A DNA stretch of 64,000 nt. It comes from JBDRCC01 sp043822065 [NCBI: archaeon]. GTDB taxonomy: Archaea > Undinarchaeota > CAZHTU01. The number at the start of each line of letters is the position of its first letter. Position 1 is the first letter of the stretch. Location: positions 1 to 64,000 of the forward strand of contig JBDRCC010000006.1 in NCBI GenBank assembly GCA_043822065.1, written 5' to 3'. This document shows, piece by piece, positions 58,960 to 64,000 of this stretch. Position numbers and translations under genes: made by a program. The notes under the pieces were generated by a model. It worked only from the letters and a program-made list of their open reading frames with translations, was not told where the DNA came from and did no database searches.

Positions 58960-59160
58960 ATGGCAGTTAAGATAGAGCGGGACAGGTGCAAAGGGTGCGG
59001 CCTGTGCATCCATTTCTGCCCAGTAAAGATACTAAAGCGGTCGGGCAGGCTCAACAAGCGCGGGCAGTACCCAGCCGAGATAACCGACCAGAAGAAGTGC
59101 ATCTCCTGCAAGATGTGCGCAATCATCTGCCCTGACACCGCAATAGAGGTGTTCAAATGA
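58960..59160 (+). CDS. korD: 2-oxoacid:ferredoxin oxidoreductase, delta subunit (2[4Fe-4S])
   Basis: 66 residues from the ATG at 58960 with TTTTATAACG 28 nt upstream. Two CxxCxxCxxxCP clusters (CKGCGLCIHFCP and CISCKMCAIICP) bind 2[4Fe-4S]. It passes electrons between the TPP centre and soluble ferredoxin. Its stop overlaps the alpha-subunit start. The order delta-alpha-beta-gamma is common in archaeal oxoacid oxidoreductases. Confidence 0.88.
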   Translation: MAVKIERDRCKGCGLCIHFCPVKILKRSGRLNKRGQYPAEITDQKKCISCKMCAIICPDTAIEVFK

Positions 59161-60187
59161 AGGGGCTCATGGCTGGGAATGAGGCACTGGCGGAAGCCGC
59201 AATCCGCGCAGGCTGCAAGTTTTACTTCGGCTACCCCATAACCCCCCAGAGCGAAATCCCAGAATACCTCGCGAAGAACTTCCAGAAGCGCGGCGGCCAC
59301 TTTCTCCAGACTGAGAGCGAGGTCGCAACAATAAACATGGTGATGGGCGCTTCAGCCGCCGGCGCCAGGGCCATGACGTCTTCCTCAAGCCCGGGCATAA
59401 GCCTGATGCAGGAGGGGATTTCCTACATGGTCGGCTGTGAGCTCCCTGCAGTCATTGTTGATGTGATGCGGGGGGGACCTGGCCTCGGGAACATCGCCCC
59501 TGCCCAGGGCGACTACTTCCAGATGGTCAAGGGCGGCGGCCACGGCGACTACAACCTAATAGTCCTTGCCCCGAACTCGGTCCAGGAAATGGCAGACCTT
59601 ACCCACCTTGCATTCGACCTTGCGGACAAGTACCGCAACCCGGCGGTGATACTCGCAGACGGCCTTCTCGGCCAGATGATTGAGCCGGTCACCTTCAAAA
59701 AACACACCAAGAAAAAAGCCAGGAAGCCCTGGGCGCTCACCGGCGCAAAAAGCCGCAAGCCAAACATCATAAACTCCCTCTACCTCGCGCCCGAAGGCCT
59801 TGAGGCCCACAACAAGGACCTCCAGAAAAAATTCAAATCCATGAGGACGGAAGCCCGCTACGAATCATTCAGGGCAGATGATGCCGACATCATCCTCGTC
59901 GCCTACGGCACCTGCTCCCGCTTAGCCAAGACCGTCGTCGAGGACGGCAGAAAAGAGGGGTTAAAGCTCGGTCTCATCCGCCCCATAACCCTCTGGCCAT
60001 TCCCTTCGGAGGCAATCAGAAAAGCGGCAGGGAGGGCAAGGGCGCTTCTTGTCGTCGAGCTGAGTGCGGGGCAGATGGTTGAGGACGTCCGCCTGGCAGT
60101 CAACGGAAAGAAGCCAGTCCACTTTTTCGGCAGGATGGGCGGGATGGTGCCTTTCCCCGAAGACATACTCAAGGAGGCCAAAAAGAT

Positions 60188-60191
<4 letters not shown>
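59157..60191 (+). CDS. korA: 2-oxoacid:ferredoxin oxidoreductase, alpha subunit
   Basis: 344 residues. It opens [32 protein letters not shown] and has [33 protein letters not shown], the pyruvate/2-oxoglutarate oxidoreductase alpha signature. Later it has [10 protein letters not shown]. It decarboxylates a 2-oxoacid to acyl-CoA with reduced ferredoxin. GAGGTG before the ATG and a 4-bp overlap with korD indicate translational coupling. 2-oxoglutarate is the most likely substrate, though branched-chain oxoacids cannot be excluded. Confidence 0.88.
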
Positions 60192-60914
<723 letters not shown>

Positions 60915-60922
<8 letters not shown>

Positions 60923-61451
60923 GCAGAAGGTTGTCGTCGCCGGCTTCGGAGGTCAGGGCATCCTCCTCATCGGCCGCCTCCTCGCCCGCGCCGCCATGCT
61001 CGAGGGGCATCACATAACCTGGATATCGTCTTACGGTCCTGAAATGCGCGGGGGGACTGCAAACTGCTCCGTCGTGATATCCAGAAAGGAGATAGGCTCC
61101 CCCCTCGTCCCGAACCCGGACGCTGCAATCGTCATGAACCTGCCTTCCTTCGACAAGTTCGCGCCGTGCGTCAAAAGAGGAGGCATCCTTCTCATCGACG
61201 GCTCCCTCGTCACGAGGAAGTCCCCTCGGAAGGACATCTCCCAGTTCACGGTAAACGCAAACGACATCGCAAAAGGGCTCGGCGACCCGATTGCCGCAAA
61301 CATGGTCATGCTTGGCGCCTACCTCAAGCTGACAAAGGCGGTCTCTTTAAGCAGCGTCATGAAGGCGATGAAGGAGATGCTCCCGCCCCACCGCCAGAAG
61401 CTAATCCCGCTCAACAAAAAAGCAGTCGAAGCTGGCATGGGCGCCGTCTAA
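60915..61451 (+). CDS. korC: 2-oxoacid:ferredoxin oxidoreductase, gamma subunit
   Basis: 178 residues. [22 protein letters not shown] at the start and [18 protein letters not shown] are the gamma-subunit signatures. It completes the four-gene complex. GGGGTG precedes the ATG within korB. The stop overlaps the convergent aminotransferase by 4 bp. Confidence 0.9.
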
Positions 61452-62686
61452 CCCTCCGCCAGGACCTCGGACAGTATCCGTATCCCCTCTTCTATCTCCC
61501 CAACCGTCGGCTTGCTGAAGTTTATCCGCATGGTGTTCCTCTTGGGGTTCTCCGCGTAGAACCCGTCGCCTGGCACGTATGCAACCCTCCGGTCATACCC
61601 TTTGGACTTCATGTATTTCTTGTCCAGCAGCCTTTCCTCAAGGGTCTTCCTGGCGTCAAAACCCTCTGGCCCGGTCATCCACAGGAACATCCCGCCGTCA
61701 GGCCTGGTCCACGTAAACCCGCTATCCTCCGGGAACTCCCGCTCAAGCGCGTCCAGCATGGACAGCATCTTTTTCTTGTAGAATTCCACAGTTGCCTTAA
61801 TGTGCCCCGGCATATCCCCCCGCTCTAGGTACTTCCATATCAGCCACTGGCCAAGGGAGTTCGTCTGCAGGTCGTACGACTGCTTTGCAAGCGTGAACTT
61901 GGACACTATGTCCTCCCGCGCAATCATGAACCCGACCCTCGTCCCGGGCGTAAAAACCTTGGAAAACGACCCCAGGTGCATCACCCTCTCCTCGTCATCG
62001 AAAGACTTTATCGACGGGATGTCCTTCCCCCTGTACCTGAGCCTCCAGTAAGGGTCGTCCTCCAGTATGAGGAAGTCGTGCTCGCATGCCAGCTCGTAAA
62101 TCTGCTTCCTCTTTTTCAGGGACGTCGTTACTCCAGACGGGTTCTCGAAATTTGGGATTATGTACAGGAACTTGGGCCGCACGCCGCTCTCCAGGTGCCC
62201 CTTTAATTCTTCAATCTTCATCCCATCCTGCTCAAGCTCCACGGTGGCAAACTTCCCCCTGCGCATCCTAACCGGCCCTATCAGCCCCAGGTAGGTCGGA
62301 GAGCCTACTACAACCGCGTCCCCCGGGTTTATGAACATGTCCGCCGCAGCGTAAAGCGCCTGCTGGGAGCCGCTGGTCAACAGGATGTTCTTCACATCCG
62401 CGCGTATGCCTATCTCGCCGACATACTCGACGAGCTCCTTCCTGAAGCCAGGAATCCCCTCGGTCGGCCTGTACTGGAAGGCTTCCTCAAACATCCTGTC
62501 ATCCGCAACCATCTCATCAAAAATGCTCACGAGCTCCTTCCGCGGGAAAGTCAACGGGTCCGGTATCCCGCCAGCAAAAGAAATGACGTCCGGCTCAGTC
62601 AAAATCTTCAAAAGCTCGCGGACGTCGCTGGCTTTGACCCCCCCTGCGGCGTCGGAAAAAAACTTTGACATGTCAGGCTTCTTCAT
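61448..62686 (-). CDS. Class I/II PLP aminotransferase
   Basis: 412 residues, normal length for the family. FAGGIPDPLTFP, TSGSQQALYAA, NFENPSGVTTS, EDDPYWRLRYRG, the PLP lysine in GSFSKVFTPGTRVG, and RINFSKP. It is closely similar to residues 115-554 of the protein at 54243-55907, so they are paralogues flanking the synthetase/oxidoreductase module. Probably a 2-oxoglutarate-dependent aminotransferase of amino acid degradation or synthesis. Convergent with korC. Confidence 0.88.
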   Translation of the reverse strand: MKKPDMSKFFSDAAGGVKASDVRELLKILTEPDVISFAGGIPDPLTFPRKELVSIFDEMVADDRMFEEAFQYRPTEGIPGFRKELVEYVGEIGIRADVKNILLTSGSQQALYAAADMFINPGDAVVVGSPTYLGLIGPVRMRRGKFATVELEQDGMKIEELKGHLESGVRPKFLYIIPNFENPSGVTTSLKKRKQIYELACEHDFLILEDDPYWRLRYRGKDIPSIKSFDDEERVMHLGSFSKVFTPGTRVGFMIAREDIVSKFTLAKQSYDLQTNSLGQWLIWKYLERGDMPGHIKATVEFYKKKMLSMLDALEREFPEDSGFTWTRPDGGMFLWMTGPEGFDARKTLEERLLDKKYMKSKGYDRRVAYVPGDGFYAENPKRNTMRINFSKPTVGEIEEGIRILSEVLAEG

Positions 62687-62775
62687 GCCAGATATAACGT
62701 CCAGCCGCTATAAAAACTTTAGAATACGGTTACCGGCAAGGGAGCTCGCTGTCCGGAGGAAGAATGGGGATCTAA

Positions 62776-63303
62776 TCAGATTTCAACTTCAGTCTCAAAG
62801 AACAGGCTGTCTTCCTTGCCCCTGCGCGCCTCGAGGTCGGAATATGAATACTTCCTGTCAGGTGTCTGGTCCAAGCTGAGCAGAAGGTGGAGGTCCTCCT
62901 GGTGCTTCCCCCTGAACCTCTTGTTGAACTGTTCGACCAAATCCTCCACTGCCTTCTCAAGTGTGCGGCGGTTGAGCTTGTCCGGCTTTATCGCCTCGTT
63001 TATCTGGTAGTTGAGCAGCGGCACTATCTGGCGCCTGTCATCCAAGTCGATGACCCGCACGCCAACCCTGCCGTCCGCGGGCCTGAAGACTCCGTCGTCG
63101 CCCCTCACAGCCACCATCGATATCACCTTGGGTATGGTCGGGACGACCGCCTCGGCGATAATCCTGCCCGATTCATCGAACGCCCAAAAAACGATGTGCG
63201 GCTTCAGGCTTATGGACGTGTCCTTGGGCTTGTTTTTCTCCCACCACGTCTGCGTGAAGAGGATTTTGCCGTGGAGGCAGGCTATTCTTATTTTCATGCG
63301 CAT
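62776..63303 (-). CDS. Protein of unknown function
   Basis: 175 residues, soluble, with beta-rich first half (PHIVFWAFDESGRIIAEAVVPTIPKV, split motif FWAFDESGRI) and helical second half (RRTLEKAVEDLVEQFNKRF). No known motif recognised. Start may be the ATG at 63303 or the next in-frame ATG at 63297. Lies between the aminotransferase and the AbrB-ACT gene on the same strand, with no overlap. Confidence 0.55.
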   Translation of the reverse strand: MRMKIRIACLHGKILFTQTWWEKNKPKDTSISLKPHIVFWAFDESGRIIAEAVVPTIPKVISMVAVRGDDGVFRPADGRVGVRVIDLDDRRQIVPLLNYQINEAIKPDKLNRRTLEKAVEDLVEQFNKRFRGKHQEDLHLLLSLDQTPDRKYSYSDLEARRGKEDSLFFETEVEI

Positions 63304-63357
63304 TGCTATTGGTCGAAGGGATAAATAACCCTTTTGGCGGGCGGAGAAGGCATAGGG

Positions 63358-63756
63358 CTATAAAAGCTTAGCCTCAACCCTTGCCGCAAGCCCCTTGGAA
63401 ACCAGGCCTTTCCTTATTTCTGCGAGCGGATGCTTGCACTTCGAAACGTCTGCCACAACCTCCCAGCGGGCCGTCTTAGTCCGCCTGGTCGACTTCGACT
63501 GCGTCCTGACGAGGTCGACACCCTCATTGAACAGGTACGTAGCTGCTTTCGATAGGGCTCCCGGCTTGTCGGAGAACTCAATAACTAACTTGACCAACTT
63601 CTTACCCGCTTCAGCAACCGGGTGGACGACTATGCTCTCGCCGTCTTCCGAAAGGCCGACCATCACGCGGTCGCCTTCCTTAAGGTCTAGCTCCTCGCGG
63701 ATGGAATTCGGTATCACAAGCCTTCCCCGCGTGTCAAGCCGGATGACGGAAGCCAT
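63358..63756 (-). CDS. AbrB-type DNA-binding domain fused to an ACT domain
   Basis: 132 residues from the ATG at 63756, chosen because ATTATAAAC (reverse of 63778-63786) is about 25 nt upstream. Residues 1-47 form a SpoVT/AbrB swapped-hairpin domain (RLDTRGRLVIPNSIREEL, GDRVMVGL). Residues 52-132 form an ACT domain (VIEFSDKPGALSKAATYL). It is probably a transcription factor sensing an amino acid. It is divergent from a PIN-domain gene, a place where AbrB-type antitoxins sit, so it may be a regulator or an antitoxin-derived sensor. Confidence 0.78.
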   Translation of the reverse strand: MASVIRLDTRGRLVIPNSIREELDLKEGDRVMVGLSEDGESIVVHPVAEAGKKLVKLVIEFSDKPGALSKAATYLFNEGVDLVRTQSKSTRRTKTARWEVVADVSKCKHPLAEIRKGLVSKGLAARVEAKLL

Positions 63757-63777
63757 GCTCCCACTTAATTCCCGCAA

Positions 63778-63808
63778 GTTTATAATCGTTCTCCAAAAAG
63801 ATTTATAA
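63778..63808. promoter_or_regulatory. Divergent TATA boxes of AbrB-ACT and PIN genes
   Basis: GTTTATAATC (minus-strand GATTATAAAC) and GATTTATAAAC (63800-63810) lie 25-30 nt from the two divergent start codons, giving face-to-face promoters in a 75-bp region. Confidence 0.5.
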
Positions 63809-63831
63809 ACTCCGAAACCCGCCAGCAATTC

Positions 63832-64000
63832 ATGGAAAAGCTATACATCGACACAAATGTCTATGTTTCTTATCTCGAAGGGGAGTTCGGCGGCATAACT
63901 AAAAATCTCGGCCTCTACTCGGAGCAGCTTTTTAAGAGGGCATTCTCATGCGAATTCGTCATCGTCGCATCAGAAATGGTGGTGAAAGAGCTGCTTGGCG
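63832..64000 (+). CDS. PIN-domain protein, 3' truncated
   Basis: The first 56 codons are inside the window. It opens MEKLYIDTNVYVSYLEG, the PIN start with the first metal-binding Asp, and later has VIVASEMVVKELLG with the conserved acidic residue of the second helix. PIN proteins are metal-dependent ribonucleases, often VapC toxins. Start at 63832 is supported by TTTATAAAC about 28 nt upstream. The rest lies beyond the edge. Confidence 0.7.
   Translation, partial: MEKLYIDTNVYVSYLEGEFGGITKNLGLYSEQLFKRAFSCEFVIVASEMVVKELLG

Overview
The window is archaeal. Several genes belong to families known only or mainly from archaea: the tRNA-splicing endonuclease, Sec61-beta, a form III RuBisCO, a DUF401 transporter, an archaeal-type PurC, PGF-pre-PGF-like surface domains and RNase P RNA. 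First genes of transcription units mostly carry an archaeal TATA box about 25-32 nt before the start codon with no room for a leader, so they are probably leaderless. Genes inside operons instead use Shine-Dalgarno sites such as GGAGGTG. The mix of giant cadherin/propeller surface proteins, a lone RuBisCO and a peptide-fermentation module suggests a small-genome or DPANN-like archaeon (Diapherotrites/Micrarchaeota type), but the sequence does not fix the lineage.

Layout. 0-2.4 kb: membrane proteins, an MBL hydrolase and a coiled-coil protein. 2.4-20.2 kb: cell-surface proteins, namely a CWB2-repeat protein and a tandem pair of signal-peptide/TM-anchored proteins of 1199 and 4240 residues. These two share a promoter sequence, a repeated Cys-rich module and the same C-terminal architecture. 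20.2-26.7 kb: a nucleotidyltransferase, thymidylate kinase, tRNA endonuclease, ACT protein, an asparagine-synthase-like protein and glutamate dehydrogenase. 26.7-34 kb: a second surface operon, a secreted 1829-residue cadherin-like repeat protein followed by a TM-anchored CARDB protein. 34-39.7 kb: a ClC channel, Sec61-beta, a DUF401 transporter, form III RuBisCO and PurC.

39.76-45.3 kb is an accessory, visibly AT-richer island: two HEPN/MNT toxin-antitoxin-like pairs, acetyltransferase-like and hydrolase genes, a Fur-regulated pair, and a ferritin-like gene broken at a run of ten Gs. It ends exactly at the 3' terminus of an RNase P RNA gene (about 45304-45609, minus strand). Short repeats matching that 3' terminus recur at gene-block boundaries through the island, as expected if elements integrated repeatedly at the 3' end of rnpB. 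No integrase is visible.

45.7-64 kb is housekeeping: a CPA2 antiporter, TauE-like permease, YhaM-like nuclease, PfpI protein, a frameshifted RNase J-like MBL nuclease, an orphan DNA methyltransferase and GNAT proteins. It also holds an energy module: two aminotransferases, a fused ADP-forming acyl-CoA synthetase and a four-subunit 2-oxoacid:ferredoxin oxidoreductase. Together with glutamate dehydrogenase these could convert amino acids via 2-oxoacids and acyl-CoA to acids, with reduced ferredoxin and ATP. The window closes with an AbrB-ACT fusion divergent from a truncated PIN-domain gene.
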